In this document: positions 47,801-60,328 of the stretch, one piece after another
Position numbering within the stretch: the stretch's first letter is position 1
Layout of the letters: each line of letters starts with the position of its first letter
Source of the DNA: Ramazzottius varieornatus
Lineage: Eukaryota; Tardigrada; Eutardigrada; Parachela; Ramazzottiidae
NCBI GenBank assembly: GCA_001949185.1
Contig: BDGG01000001.1
Location: 5,990,779 to 6,054,778 of the forward strand
DNA length: 64,000 nt
Reading direction: 5' to 3'
Program-made: the position numbers and the translations under genes
The notes under the pieces: model-generated
Seen by the model: only the letters and a program-made list of their open reading frames with translations
Told to the model about the DNA's origin: nothing
The model's database searches: none

Positions 47801-49167
47801 CTTCGTAGCCGCACCGGCCAACCATGAAGGACTGGGTTTTCAGGTGCTGAGGAGGGCGAAGCATGTAGTTCAGTGGCAGATTGCTCTGGCGCCGGAACCT
47901 CGTGTCTTGACGAGCAGTGTAAATGTTGGACCGTCATGGGTAATGTTGTCGCAGATGCCTGGGTAAGTTCGACGAATCAGATTCTCTTGTGCGAATTCCT
48001 CACACTGCGTTTTTGTTTTCCGCAGGCCTGCAACAACGATGAGGGGTGCGAAAGTGTGTTTCCCAATCACGTCTGTCGTGCCACAGTACAATGCCAGGCG
48101 GCGAACGGTAAAGTCGGATACAGTCAATCGGAAGATGCACTTCGGGATTAACAATGTAATAATACCGTGGAATCCATCTGTCTCTTTTATACTATACGGT
48201 ACTCGGCACAAATGTTGCTCTCGATAAGTAGAGATTTTAGCTCAAGATCCTCCCACAGAGGCCATGTATGTGCTTCAACAGCCGGGAGCGAGGAACCAAC
48301 GCTCTTCTGATATCATAATAGAATTCGATGTTAAGATGAGTGGCGCTCGACTTTCGCTGTTCACCGTTTTCAGTCCTTTGCGGTTTAGGCATCCTCCATG
48401 CGGAGTTGTCACCACTTTGGCGAACAAGCAAACAGCGAAAAAGCAATGACTTGTGTGTACTCCATTTGGCCACAAGGCACCCATAAGCTGCTATATATCG
48501 GCGTTCTTTCGGCAGACGCAGTGGCACCATCTTCAAGCTGCTCGAAAAGCCATCGCGGTATCGAAGTATTTATTGTCGACACAGTAGAACAGTAGAGCAA
48601 GGTATAAATTAACCGCTTAGCGATGGAGAGCTGATATCGGTGATCTAAGCATGTCCTGAAGCATGGCGACCTTGTTTCTAGCGAAAAGCCTCTCTAAAGA
48701 TCTTCAAGCGGCTCGTCTTCATTCTGTTATGTTTGGTCTTCGTAATAACTCATCGGAAGCTGAGAGGCGAGGTATCCGGCTGTGCAAGACAATACAGTGC
48801 CTCCTTCGTTCACGCTTCATCGGTCTCGTTATAAGAGTGTCTTTTATTTGATCAATGCCTGATCTGTTTTTTTCCCCGATAATATTTACCCACCCACCGA
48901 AGTGGTCATCACTCGTAGAAGCGTTGATTTCTTTTTCCAAAAATAAAAGGCACTGATCTTGAGGGAGCGACTCTCACCTGTTCTAATCCTATCGCATTCT
49001 AATCTGAATCACTGCGTAAACACATCGGATGACTATTCTTGTCACAAACGGATCATGATTGGGCATTTTGACATATCATCGTATTGGGATTTAATGTGGT
49101 CGGGAGATTTGTCTGAGTATTGTCTAAAAGTACCGGAGATATTAGACTGAAGATTTCAAGAGGAACC
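47801..49167. other. Intergenic, apart from the Cys-rich exon pair
   Basis: Outside 47880-48107 nothing is supported. Many short ORFs on both strands (48237-49150) are unsupported. Confidence 0.5.
47880..48107 (+). CDS. Partial Cys-rich (EGF/disulfide) exon pair
   Basis: Exon 47880-47962 (TSCLDEQCKCWTVMGNVVAD, gtaagt donor) joins in phase 0 to exon 48026-48107 (ACNNDEGCESVFPNHVCRAT.., gtaaag donor). Together they encode about eight cysteines in 55 residues, an extracellular disulfide-rich pattern. No signal-peptide exon or terminal exon was found, and a MITE ends 80 bp upstream. The call is partial. It may be a decayed secreted gene or one whose other exons I could not see. Confidence 0.4.
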
Positions 49168-52100
49168 ATGGATCACTTCAGAATGGGTCGCCTGTATTAT
49201 ACCTGCAGAGTAAATTTTCGTGACAATCTGGTATCCGGTAAGTAAAAACAGAAGCCCATGTACTGACGACGACGAGTTTTCTGCACCACACCTGGCTACA
49301 CCATCGATTTTGCTAGGATTATTTCTGCTGGTGTGTCTTACTTCCGGGATGGCCACGGCGGGGGCTGAGTCGATATGGGTCACTGACACCGATCAGTATT
49401 CGCAGGTAAGAAGGCGGCCCGCTTGCTGACTGTGCCACACGCGCTACCACACGTAAAAAAGTATACATTGTTAGAAGTGGCATCTCTGCGCTTCAGGCGT
49501 CGTGAAGATGCATTTTCAGTCGTTGATTCCATTAGCTCGCAGTTTCTTTACGTTATAATCAGTTGCAATTCTGAACGGAATCTGTCAAAAGACAATCAAT
49601 CTCCACGGATACAATCGGGCTAATTTCCTCTCGTTCAACTACGACCGCTTCGACATCCATCACACTTTCACTTTCCCTTTGTCAGAAGCTTGTCCTTCCG
49701 TGAGAGAGGCTCGCAGTACTTGGGAATAAACCTCAACGCAACGTACGAGCACACGTTCTACGGGCAGCGTAAAAATAAGATTAAGCGTTCCCTTGCTGGG
49801 TAGCTCGGAAGTAATCCATGTTTAATTCTGAGCCTGGGCTACAAGGAGGGGAAGGGGTTGGTAGGGGCATGCACAGGGTCTGAACCTTCCCTTTCGCTCC
49901 TTTTTTGGTCTGGATCTCGCTTCGTATGGGGAATGTGAGGCTGATACCAGCCGGACTTTTGCTCAGAATGTGCTTCTACGATTTGATCTCATAGCGCGTT
50001 TACAAATCAAAGATCGTTTCTCGCGCGTCTTGAACATCAAATAAAATAAGACCAAAGCAGAGGGCCCACATTTTTCACCGGAACTGTTTTTCTTTGCAGT
50101 TGGGAAGACTAAACCTCAATACAGACCCGCGCTACTTGAGATGGCCGGATCCTTCTTACGTTCCCTATAAGATATCTAGCGATTACAGTAAGTCCAACAT
50201 TCAATCCGAGTCGCCCCAGCACGTATTTGTGGTGACATCACCGCAAATATTCAGCCTAACCACAATCAGTAACACACTGTGCCTGATCTGCAGCACCCGC
50301 GGAAGAGCGGATCATCCATGACTCAATGGACCAAATATTTTACGACACTTTGGGCTGCGTACGTTTCGCACTCTATAATTCTACCTCAGATAAAGGAAAA
50401 GATTACGTCGAGATAAATCCAGCAGTCGACGGGTAGGCTCTTCTCCATCCTCCCTGGTGCACTCGAACACAGGATTTTGTATCGTTCCGTGCATTTTGGG
50501 TTTCATGGTTAGGACATGCTGGTCATATCCCGGCCTATTGCCTTCTAATGGTGACGGACAAAAGCTTGGAATATCTTCTGGAAAGTATGGATGCACACAC
50601 AGCAAGCGGCTAGTCATGAAGACCCTATTCCACGTGCTGGGTAAACGTAGCGAACATAATCGCCCGGATAGAGATGACTATCTGGATATGCATCTGGAGA
50701 ACCTTGATCCAAGTGAATACCCCTAATTTCTTGCGTCTACTGTATTACCATGGCTAACTACTGTTTTCCTTGTAGCCTTTGCTCCGTTCGCGCCATTTCA
50801 AAAGTATCTGGACAGCACAGTGTACTATCAAGGTTTTCCGTATGACTACAACAGTATTACCCACCATCTCCCTACAGCCTACGCCAAACCAGGAAGTACC
50901 GTCTTCTCTGTCAGGGATTCCAGCAAAACCATCGGTGACAAGCCTCGCTTGAGCTACTGGGACTGCTACGCCATGTCCATGCAATATCAGTGTCAAGACA
51001 TCCTCAAGAATGATCGATGCCGGAACGTTGACGGTATTTGATGTATTACCGAGAATACTCCGCCCCACTGCATTTCATTACGTACTCTGTCAAAATCGTA
51101 TTTTCATTTGTATTTCAGCCTATAGACCGACGGTGACTGTTCTTGCCGGTGTAACATCTGGGCGCAACTCTTCTTACTTTTCATCGTGGGAAAACGAAAC
51201 GCCACCGGCCACCATCACATCGACAACATCCACAACTGCAACGACCACTACAGCAACTCCTCCCACATTGTGGACCAGACCTGCACCTGAGTCCGTTGTT
51301 CCGGTGGTGGATCCGCAGCTGAACCAGATACCCAACGCTGGCGCTGCGGATTATATGGACAGTCAGACCCGGAAGACCGAGATGTTGAGGAATATTTGTG
51401 AACCAGGCTTTCGAGTTGATGCTGCAGTGCAAAGCCAAGACCAGAGAATCTTGATCTTTTCCGGTATGTTTGCTTTCGATAGGCAGTATGGCCGCTGTTT
51501 TGGCTCATGCATTGCGGTTCTAAGGACAATGGACAGATCAGCTAGTATTTCTGGATGATCGTAGGCAACGACTATTACATCATAACGACCGCAGGTTTCA
51601 TTAAGGCCGGTCCGTTGCCCATCGCGAGAGACTTCCCCGATATTCCGAAGCTCCCGATCACTGCTGCTTTTAGCACGCAAGATGGACGACAGAAAATCAC
51701 TCACCTAATTTCTGTGAGTATTGGGCCTATTGTTTATGGGTTCCGATGATTACTTAAAAGGATGTTAATCAAATAATCAAAGCATGCCTATGCTGCAGGA
51801 CCAGAACGATTACAGCTATGTGGATTTAAGCTTCATTGATTACTTGCCTATTGTGGAAGACGACTTGCTGACGCCCATTTTGCGCACCGTGTTCACGATA
51901 CCAGATCCCAATAGGCCACAAACGACTTACGAGTATCGACTTTTCAGTAAGTCAGACCACCATCAAGTATCGAAACATCAAAACAGGCGAATGCGCTTCG
52001 CAAGCCAACCTTTGAGATCTCCTTTCAGATGGACAGTCGGCTCAGTATGTGCAAATTGGCTCTGACGGAAAAAAAGTGCCGCTTAGCAAAAGTCAGTTCC

Positions 52101-52459
52101 TGCGCGGCAACGCGTCAATGGTGCCATCCTTCATCGACTCTGTTGTAATCTTCCGCGTAGGAAGTCTGTCTAACAGCCGAAACGTTGCACTGGTCTTCTC
52201 TGCCGACCATGTTTACCTGATGGATGTGGATTATTCTTGCCTCTCCAGTATCCGTGCCCCTTGTCTAGCTGTATCTGTAAGCTATCGCCTGAAATTTGCG
52301 TGATATTGCTATACATATGCAAGCCACTGGCAATGCTGTTGATTTTTTGTTTTGTTACAGAATCGAGGTGTTTCACCGATCCCTCTACGAAATGTTCTCG
52401 CATGTCAGAGATACGCAGTTGGCAGATCGTTCTCTCCCGCATACAGCGCAGGTCGCTAA
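49168..52459 (+). CDS. Secreted astacin-like pseudoprotease with hemopexin-like C-terminus
   Basis: Predicted 610 aa from eleven exons, all in phase: 49168-49237, 49317-49405, 50100-50187, 50294-50432, 50513-50712, 50776-51033, 51119-51463, 51565-51713, 51799-51946, 52029-52276 and 52361-52459. A hydrophobic signal or signal-anchor (about 24-41) follows a 23-residue N-terminal stretch. The astacin domain (about 62-281) shows RWPDPSYVPY, the conserved Cys (DTLGCVRF, GKYGC), NRPDRDDY and PYDYNSI. The active site is lost: HExxHxxGFxHE reads KTLFHVLGKRSE, so K165, T166 and S175 replace His, Glu and His. The Met-turn SIMHY reads SITHH. A Thr-rich linker (about 309-332) leads to hemopexin-like repeats (IARDFPDIPKLPITAAF). 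It is probably a non-catalytic extracellular binding protein. Confidence 0.85.
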
Positions 52460-54879
52460 AATGTGCAAATTTTGACCGAGGCTGGCACTCGGCTTGAACG
52501 AATGGTTTCTGCCGTATGGTTGATTTTTCAGACTTTTGGTTACAAGGCGATCGTTAAACGAATTGTGCAACATGAATAATACTAGCAAGGACCACATCCC
52601 CGGAAAGGCGAGCTCAGTGCATGAACCTACATGCACGGGGTCTGACACAAATAGCGACAAGCGTGCATGTAGGTTCACGATAGAAGCCAGTCACACACGC
52701 ATGCACTAAAAATTTATCCGGTTCAATGCGTTGGCCAATGGCAACACGTTTGGCGACAACTCCGCCCCAAATACGGACATCACGTGGGTGGTCGCACATA
52801 ACATTGCCCCAGTCTCCCTTAAGATCGTCTCGCTTCGCTCGCCTCGAATATAAAGCGAAGCAGTGTCTTTAACCGATATACTACAGTACTGTAAAATAAA
52901 GAAATTGCTGGTTCTCCCGTGATCACGTGATGTACAACATGATTCAATGGTAATCAGTACCACGTGGTCACGGGATCGCAATTATTCCCGTACTGTGTAC
53001 AGAAGTTGCAGGAGAGGTCACAAATGTAACATGAAATTAGGCGAGGTCAGCATACAGTCCTACCTCCGAGATGTGACAGTTCCAACGCCCGATTTTGATT
53101 TTGGACGGTTCATATTTTCGCCAGGCTGCCCACCACACTGTTCGCCCGAGACCGATCAGCTGTTCAGACGAACACTTGATTACTTGATCAAGTCAACCAT
53201 GAACAAATCGTCGACCAGCTGATCGTGTTCCTCGACGTTTGGCGAGCCATCCCCTGCAAGATTGATGTTCGGTCGCAGAAGAAGCAACTGTCACATCCCG
53301 GAGGTACAAGTGTAACGGGCTTGCCTAAAAGTCAGCCCCGCGCTCAATTATGAGCCATTGCCTTCACATGCTGCTTGGCTGTGATTCTGAGCCGCTGTCT
53401 ATTGCTATGCTCACGGAAAGCAGTGGTTACGTGTCATCAATCAACCTGCTAACGTCTAGCCTTGATTCGAAACGAAAGATCCGTACAGTCTCCAGGTTCT
53501 GTATGAACTTTTTGGCTCCTGCCTCTGACATTTTGTGCTTTACAAAGAAACACTGCTAGGTCGGTCAACTAAGATATCCAAAACACTGCGAATTCTTACC
53601 TTATTGCAGCCGATGTAGACAGCCAATCAGCTGTCCATGCATTTGCGCTCGGTGCAATATTGTAGCCTAGTTCCTAGACCCTCAGTCAAATAGATCAAGT
53701 TGGGGTGGTCCTATTTTCAGGATACTCCAGCAACCTCTGATTGTGTGGTCGGATAAAGTACTTTGAAAGTGGGCAGGGCCAACGGCGAGGACTATCTTTG
53801 TAGAATCGACACTCATACTGCACCGTGGTCAACTGGCTATTACTGGTCGAGGACTAGAAGAACCCGTCAAAACTCAAAAGCCAGAACTTCTAGTCTGACT
53901 CCGCTCACGCTTGAAGTACTTTATTCGCGTACCCGGTAAGCCGACGACTTCGGCCTTCACCTAACGCTCGTACTGTGGTACTTATCCACTGATGAGTAGA
54001 GTGATTGGCCCCGACAAATCGGAAAATAATTGGATATCCGAGAGGCCTCGACATCCTCCTGCACCCAATGTCAGTAACCTTGACAGCCGACCTCTTGTCT
54101 TTGCGTTACCTACAGTTTATTTTCATGTTTCAGGAAGCAGAAGAGCCTTTTCTTCAAAGCGTCGCATTGGTTTAACGTTGCAGGAACGTTTGTAGGTCCA
54201 TTGATCGTAGTCGGCATCATGGAGATCGTGTAATCAGCTATCAGCAGTTCGAAAATTGGGGATGACGAAAGGCTGATACTAATCTGCTCTCCTTACAAGG
54301 GGATTACGCCAACCATTAAATCCTAATGGTTAAATCGACTTCACAGGGAGATAGAGGAGAGTCTGACGCACAATTTAAGCTATATAGTTAGAGCGCATAA
54401 AAATCCTGGAAGATATTGCGGGATCCGGAAGTAACGGGTCGCAGTCGCTGCAGTGACGTGAGCACTTTGATTGAGTGTCTTGGTTTGTTACGAGTTGCGC
54501 AGCCGAACATCTGCTTTGACATTCGGGTACAGAACGGCGAAGCATAACACGTTGGCAGTGCGTGATGGCGCACGATCAAGTTCCAAAGAGCTCAACAGCT
54601 GATCGGCTGAGCAATTTGTGATCAATCAAAATACTCACAAGGGAACGGAGGTGGCCATGAGAGTCTGAACTTCTTCCAACTTTTTTTGTCGAAAATACTC
54701 GGTCCTAGCTACCGTTTAAGGGTACTCTCAGTTGCCACCGAGCACCTTTTGGCCAGGGAGCGAATTTCGGATGCGTGGAACCCTCTCAAAACCACTGTGG
54801 GACCTATGACTTCTCGATCGTCCGTGTGCGTTTCTTCTGCCGTAGAAGGTTTCAATCTGTCCAGGACGTGGCAAACAGA
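52460..54879. other. 2.4 kb without a supported gene
   Basis: This contains the hairpin at 52622-52677 and a second inverted repeat near 52917-52976 (tcccgtgatcacgtg / cacgtggtcacggga). Unsupported ORFs lie at 52947-53559. It probably includes the 5' regulatory region of the GPCR gene. Confidence 0.45.
52622..52677. repeat. Perfect 16 bp inverted repeat
   Basis: Arms tgaacctacatgcacg and cgtgcatgtaggttca flank a 24 nt loop, about 160 bp downstream of the astacin-like gene's stop. It could be a stem-loop in the 3' UTR or a small element end. Confidence 0.8.
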
Positions 54880-56433
54880 ATGGGTTTTCTGAACGACTCT
54901 GCCTTTACGCTCGGACAGAATCTGTCTTCACCGCACTTAGCTCGAGCAAATGAGACGGCACCATCACCATCCAGGATCGCATTGCAGATATGGGCGGCGG
55001 TCACCAGTATACTGTCGATCACTGGAGCGTCAGCCACTGCTGTAGTAACCTTCACGGTTTGGAATGTGAAAACCGGATCGAGACGGCTGATCATCAATTT
55101 TCTTTCAATGCAACTCATCTCATCGGCAGTCAATGTCCCAGCCGCCATTTACATGACAAGTTTGAGAACTCTCTGGAATGTTGATCCGCCTGACATATGC
55201 CCATTCTTCCAACTTCATGACATGACAACAGAGCGTGGCATTGGCTGGGCCAACCTTTGTCTGGCCATCCATCGAATCTTCGTTGTTCGTTTCCCCATGA
55301 AATATCGTATGTTAATCAGACGTGGAGTTGTGTGGAGTATGGTCGTCTTTACCTGGATGGCTGCGATCAGTCCCAATATCCCCTTTTTATTCAACGTTGG
55401 ACGACACTTCGCCGTGAATTCCGTTAGTAGATGCGGTGTGAAGGTCACTTTGATTTCTTTATACACTGCCGCAACTATGGTACCACTTGGACTCTCGGTA
55501 CTGTCAGCGTTCTATCTCTCTTTCACATTGATACGCGTTCGGTTTATCGCCCACCGAAGAGTCCAACCACCGTCGCAACCCGGTATTTTCGGCTTGAGAA
55601 AGTAGAATGCGCGCCAACGTCTCCTACCAGACCTTTGACTTATTGCGACCACAATAGTGGAGCCTTTGTGTAGCAGAAGAGGTCAATAAACCAGTCAAAC
55701 TGAGGTTGGGTATACGCAGGAGACGTTGGCGCGCATTGCATACTGTACAGCTTTCGGGAGAAACTTCAGGCTTCAGCGCTGCGTCAAGACTGCTTGCAGC
55801 TCTGTCACAGTTTTGTGCGCTTTTCTTTTCCGTAGCGTGACGCAACATCTTCAAAACTCGTGAGTCAAATCTGACCCGAAAATGACTTTGAAAGCTTACC
55901 GTGGGCCTTTTTTTGATTCGAAAACCTGTTTTCAGCTGGTCCGGATTCAAATGACGAATTGAATCCGGAAATTTTCGCTTCCAGATTCATTTCATCATGT
56001 GACTAAGGCTACTCCCGTATTAAACAGGTACTGTACATGCAGAGCTTGGGTGTGACAGAAGAAGACAGAGATCAGCACGGGCGTTGTTGGAAACGATCCT
56101 GATTGGCGTCATTTGCCGAAAGACCTGGTTCATCGTTGGGTTGTACTATCCTGCTATCCTGATACGGTTCCCTGTCCTTTTGCTACTCACCCGGACTACG
56201 GTAATGGTGGAATCCATACTGGCTGCGGTAAGCGACCTTGTTTTGCGGAACCGTCAAAACACCCCCGTACCGCTAGATTCAAGTCCTGTTGTTTGCAGGT
56301 CTTGGCTTGTTTCATGAACAGTAAATACAAACATTTGCTAATGGGCCACCTCTATGCCGTTCTGCTCTGCAGAATTCAAATAGCGTCACCAAATAAGAGT
56401 GTCACCCAGCCGGTTGCCCGCGCTCTTACCTGA
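54880..56433 (+). CDS. Rhodopsin-class-like G-protein-coupled receptor
   Basis: Predicted 329 aa from exons 54880-55582, 56076-56227 and 56299-56433 (phases 1 and 0). The extracellular N-terminus has three N-glycosylation motifs (NDS, NLS, NET). TM1 to TM5 lie in exon 1. TM3 ends CLAIHRIFVVRFP, where class A receptors have D-R-Y, so the Asp is replaced. TM4 contains WMAAISPNIPFL, and TM5 runs into a basic loop RVRFIAHRR. Exon 2 carries a TM6-like helix with CRKTWF. Exon 3 has ACFMNSKYKHLL, a loose NPxxY equivalent, and a short tail. The start is the first ATG in frame. It is an orphan; the ligand class cannot be read from sequence. Intron 1 contains a MITE. Confidence 0.78.
55607..55737. mobile_element. 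131 bp MITE in GPCR intron 1
   Basis: Terminal inverted repeats aatgcgcgccaacgtctcct / aggagacgttggcgcgcatt are perfect over 20 bp. There is no ORF. It starts immediately after an in-frame stop in the unspliced reading. Confidence 0.85.
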
Positions 56434-57485
56434 TCGCGACAAAGAGACCGGATTTTGTATCTCCGACGACCCCGTGTAGCTTGTCAAACTAGTAACGGTG
56501 TGCAGCCTGATTATCAAGAAGGATTAGCTCGTAAGTGTTTCGAGACGGTTCCTATGTGCTTAATCCAGCGCAACACCCAACACTGCGCCAACACCGTCAG
56601 GTATCTCTCGACTTCAACTAGCTTTTGCCTCGAGGACTACGCTGGAAAAATATCACTGACACAGTTCCGATGAATTGATGTAGTTTTATAAATTCTAACG
56701 ATCTAGACACACTAGTATGTTACCGGAGTGCTGCTTCCCGCAGCTTCCGGTTGCATTCCCAACGCCATCTGTCGGGTTCCAGAGTGGCGTACGTATTCCA
56801 GCTTGTACGGCGTTGTGCCTTGCTTCACAGCTAATCTCGCGTGCAAGGCCCGATGCTGACAGCCTTCCGAACTTGAGTTGCTTTCTTTCGCGGTTCAGAG
56901 CTGGTGGTTTTCGCAAGACTTCCGTGTTCTTACGGACTGAGACAACTTCCCGTAATATTGATCTTTCCATATTAGTGTTGCTGGTCCCTTATGTTGGATT
57001 CAGATCCAGGTTTCGAAGCATTTGGGTAATTTATGAGGTGTTAGGGGTCTTCTTGCCGGATGCACCCTAGTTGACGACAGTGGATCATCGTTTGGTTGGA
57101 CTCCGGTGAGTCGCGTGCCTCTTCCTGTGCCTCCTCTTCTTCATGTTTTCTTTCAGCAACGTAGCCAGAGTATGTCAGGCAACGCTGAACATGACTTGAG
57201 AAATCGATAGCTTCTCGTAGCTAACATTTTCACTGTAGCCGTGCGCCGCTTTATCGAGATGGCTTTCGGTCAACAGCGGGGCAACGAATTATACACAGTG
57301 CTACTTCACATGAACTGACAAGGAACAGCGGTAGACAACAACGGTATAGAGCTGATTCGTTCCGAGATATGGTTCTCCAAACAGTCCCGAATCCTTCATC
57401 CAGGAAAGGCCAAAGTCTCGGACGCTCGAACCGACACGTCGAACTTTCAAAAGTCTTTCAGGCTGCCAGTGTTGTACCAGTTCTC
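56434..57485. other. Intergenic, no supported gene
   Basis: Opposed ORFs at 56695-57070 have no recognisable domain. No splice-consistent coding model was found. Confidence 0.5.
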
Positions 57486-57650
57486 GAACTGGAACGCTAT
57501 GACGGCAGTTCTTTTATCAGTTCCTATTCCAGTTCCGGAACTGGGATAGGAACTGAAATGATTTTCGAGAAACTAAAACTGGAATCTAACGAACTGAAAT
57601 AAAAGTACTGGAACTGGAACAGGAACTGGAACTCGATTTTCGGGAAGTCC
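57486..57650. repeat. ggaactg minisatellite patch, left of the pogo element
   Basis: About ten copies of (g)gaactg or its complement cagttc occur, including the perfect palindrome ccagttccggaactgg at about 57530. A related patch lies at 60565-60700, on the other side of the transposase gene. 57651-58213 holds no gene. Confidence 0.8.
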
Positions 57651-58213
57651 AGAACTGAAATTACCGATCTAATTTTCGGTTCCTGCCGAATTGTCCACAT
57701 TGAAGTTAAAACGCCACCAATCTGATAGAGCATCTCAAGACCTATCCTGACGTATATGCGGACTACTTAAGAGTGGAGCAACAAGTCAAGGAGCAAAAGA
57801 AAGCTACAAGGTAAACGCAACGTAGTGGTCATAGCAGATTTTGCGCAACGTATCGGTCATACTTTGCGGTATGCGATGGCAGCACGTGAAGCATAGGCTT
57901 TTGTACCGCAAACAGACCGCAGTCCGGGGTACGGTATTGATGAACTGCGGTATAATTTCCCAGTTTCATTTCGCGCATGGTCGAGCTTACTTTACTTGTA
58001 TTCTATTACGCACTAGAGCACTACGATTACTTGTCCAACCAAAACTTCATACCATTTAATCAACACGGGATTTTTAGAGGTGAAATTATTAGGAAATCCC
58101 CTACGTATGATACAGCTCAATAGAAATTTTTTCCACAAGCAAAAAGGCCTGATCAGTTTAAGACGGATTCCGCTGCGGTGATATCCGAAATAAAAGAAAA
58201 GTTCGGAGGGTCT

Positions 58214-60328
58214 TCACTGCTTGAACCTCTTCGACGAAAAACTGATCATCGATGCAGGCTCTGCAGCCTTCCGCTTGCTGACTCTGCTTGCTTTGGCATC
58301 TCTTGCGGAGAGTTTTGCGGCAGCCTTCGCCACCGCCTTCGCAGCCTTGACCGCGGCCTTTCCCACTGCTTTGGCTGTTCTTTCCGCTGCTTTTGCAGCT
58401 TTCTCTGCTTCTTTTTCTGCTGCCTTCGCAGCCCTGGTAGCCACCTTTTCCGCTGCTTTCGAAGCGACTTTTTCCCCTGCTTGTCTTCCTGCTTTCTCTG
58501 CTGCGTTCGTCGCCTTCAGTGCTGCTTTCTTTCCTAGATTCTCAGCTTGAATCATTTCTGCCGTTTTCACGATTTCGTCTGACGTCACCATAGCTCCAGA
58601 TGTTAGATTGAGCATGGTGTTCTTTTGCTTTCGCTTCTTCTTCGGGGCGTCATCCATCAACGACTTCGCCAGTGCACCCGCAAGCACCTTACTGGACGTA
58701 GTGCCTTTTTGAACATTCTCGACACAGTCCCTTACTTTTTCATGATGAATATCGGACGTGATGCCGTATCGTCTGCGCAGAAGCTCGAAAAGTTCTTCAT
58801 GATCTTGGCCTGGCTCAATTTGGCGGATTCTGCTTGCATTTACAGTCGGATCGTTGAAAAGTTTGACGGTGCCTCTAATGGTCTCCGGACTGAAGGGAAA
58901 CAGGCCACAACGTGCAAAGCCAGACTGCAGTGTTGGTCCTACGTTGAACGCGAATCTTTCGAGGCAACCTTCTGTTTTGAACCCCAAGATAACGAGGTGA
59001 GAAAGGAAGTTATCTTTTGTGACCTGGCGGAAATTAACATTATCAAGCAAAAGCCAGAACTCGTACAAACAAGTCATCTGGTAAAATAGGGATTCTCTAC
59101 GCACCATTCCGCCTTTCGCACGACGATCTCGAAGATAATCGGCCCACTTTTTCTTTATTGGACCAAAAGATGAGACATCGAATGGCTGCAGACGACATGT
59201 TTGGCCAGCTGGGAAACAGAACACCTCCACTCGTGTCCCCGTCTCCTCGAAGAATTCGCGACAGTATCGGACGAGCAGCAGGTTATTTATGTGGCTGAAG
59301 TGACCGTCCGCAAATATCACATTCTGCAAGCACAAAGACCAAATAACTAACGAACCGCTCATTTTGATCATGTGAAGTGTGACGCCACAAATATGGCAGC
59401 TTAACCATCGTGCCGAATATGACGTCATATGCAACAGTATGAGAGCTTACCTTCATGGACGTCATTGCCGGAAACACAACCTTTTTGATGTAATTTGCGA
59501 AGATCAACTGGTCCATGTAACCAGAATCATTTACCGCTTGATAACACATGCTGTGGGTATCTCCTAGTCGTGACTGGAGGTGCAGTTTTCCCGCGTACAA
59601 GGCTAAGAATTTCAGCTGGAGTCCGCCTGCATTTCCACAAGGTAGTACTGTCACACATTCTTTCGCGTTTCCGTTGTACTGTGATGGAATCTGCTTCATC
59701 CCTTTGATCCCCACGACTTTATCGAATAGTTCGGAAGCCTGGAAAGCAGTTTCGTCCAAGTTCCAAACTTGCTCAGCTGAATCGAGGAATCCTCCACTGT
59801 TCAACACTTGTAATTTGGAGATATATTCGTCGCAGACTTCCATAGTCCAAGCGCGATCCTGTTTCCGGTTGGAAGCGTGAGTTATTCGCATCGATAGCTA
59901 GTCATGCCGTTTCAAGAAGTTCCGGAATGAATTGGCGTTACAGGTCGTATTCTTCAGCCCTGAAAACGCTTGAGAAAAATTACCCAAAATACCGACTCAA
60001 TCTGTGATGCACACCCTAACTCACCCAACTCAACTGCAATTTGGGAGAACAACTGGTAACAGTGGTAGCGATTTAGGGGAATCCCGATAGTGCAGCAAGC
60101 CTCAAGTAGTTCAGACAGCTCTTTTTCCACTCGTGAAGGAAACTTCGTTGGACCACCGCATCTTTGAGCATGGGGAATTTGAAGACGTCGTACCAGCGTT
60201 GTGCGCGCTACGCCAAAGTACCGTGCAGCAGATCTCTTGCTGATTCCTGAATCTTTTACTGCAGAGATGGCAGAGTCCATCAGCTCCTTGCTGACCTCAG
60301 CAGCTGTCTTTAACTTAGGTGAAGCCAT
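58214..60328 (-). pseudogene. Pogo/Tigger-like transposase with one premature stop and an Ala/Lys-rich tail
   Basis: Three exons with consistent phases (60328-60025, 59959-59451, 59323-58214) give a 640-codon frame. The N-terminus is a pogo/CENP-B-type HTH (DSGISKRSAARYFGVARTTL). An in-frame TAG interrupts codon 122 (59900-59898), right after FLKRHD where the family continues L-S-x-R. The DDE_1 domain is otherwise intact: VWNLDETAF (D170), IFADGHFSHINN (D277) and RLQPFDVSSFGPIKKKW (D320). An SV40-like PKKKRK signal follows. The last 100 or so residues are KAAEKA/AKAAEK-type repeats like a histone H1 tail. A single nonsense codon suggests recent inactivation, a sequencing error or stop readthrough. 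No matching terminal inverted repeats were found around it. Confidence 0.85.

Noticed and set aside
49168-52459. Matrix metalloprotease (MMP) identity for the linker-plus-hemopexin gene
   Set aside because: The N-terminal domain carries astacin landmarks (RWP..VPY, NRPDRDDY, PYDYxSI), not the MMP HExxHxxGxxH..cysteine-switch layout.
58221-58550. Plus-strand ORF rich in Ala/Phe that looks like many membrane helices
   Set aside because: It is the exact antisense of the Ala/Lys-rich transposase tail, and its periodicity comes from the repeats.
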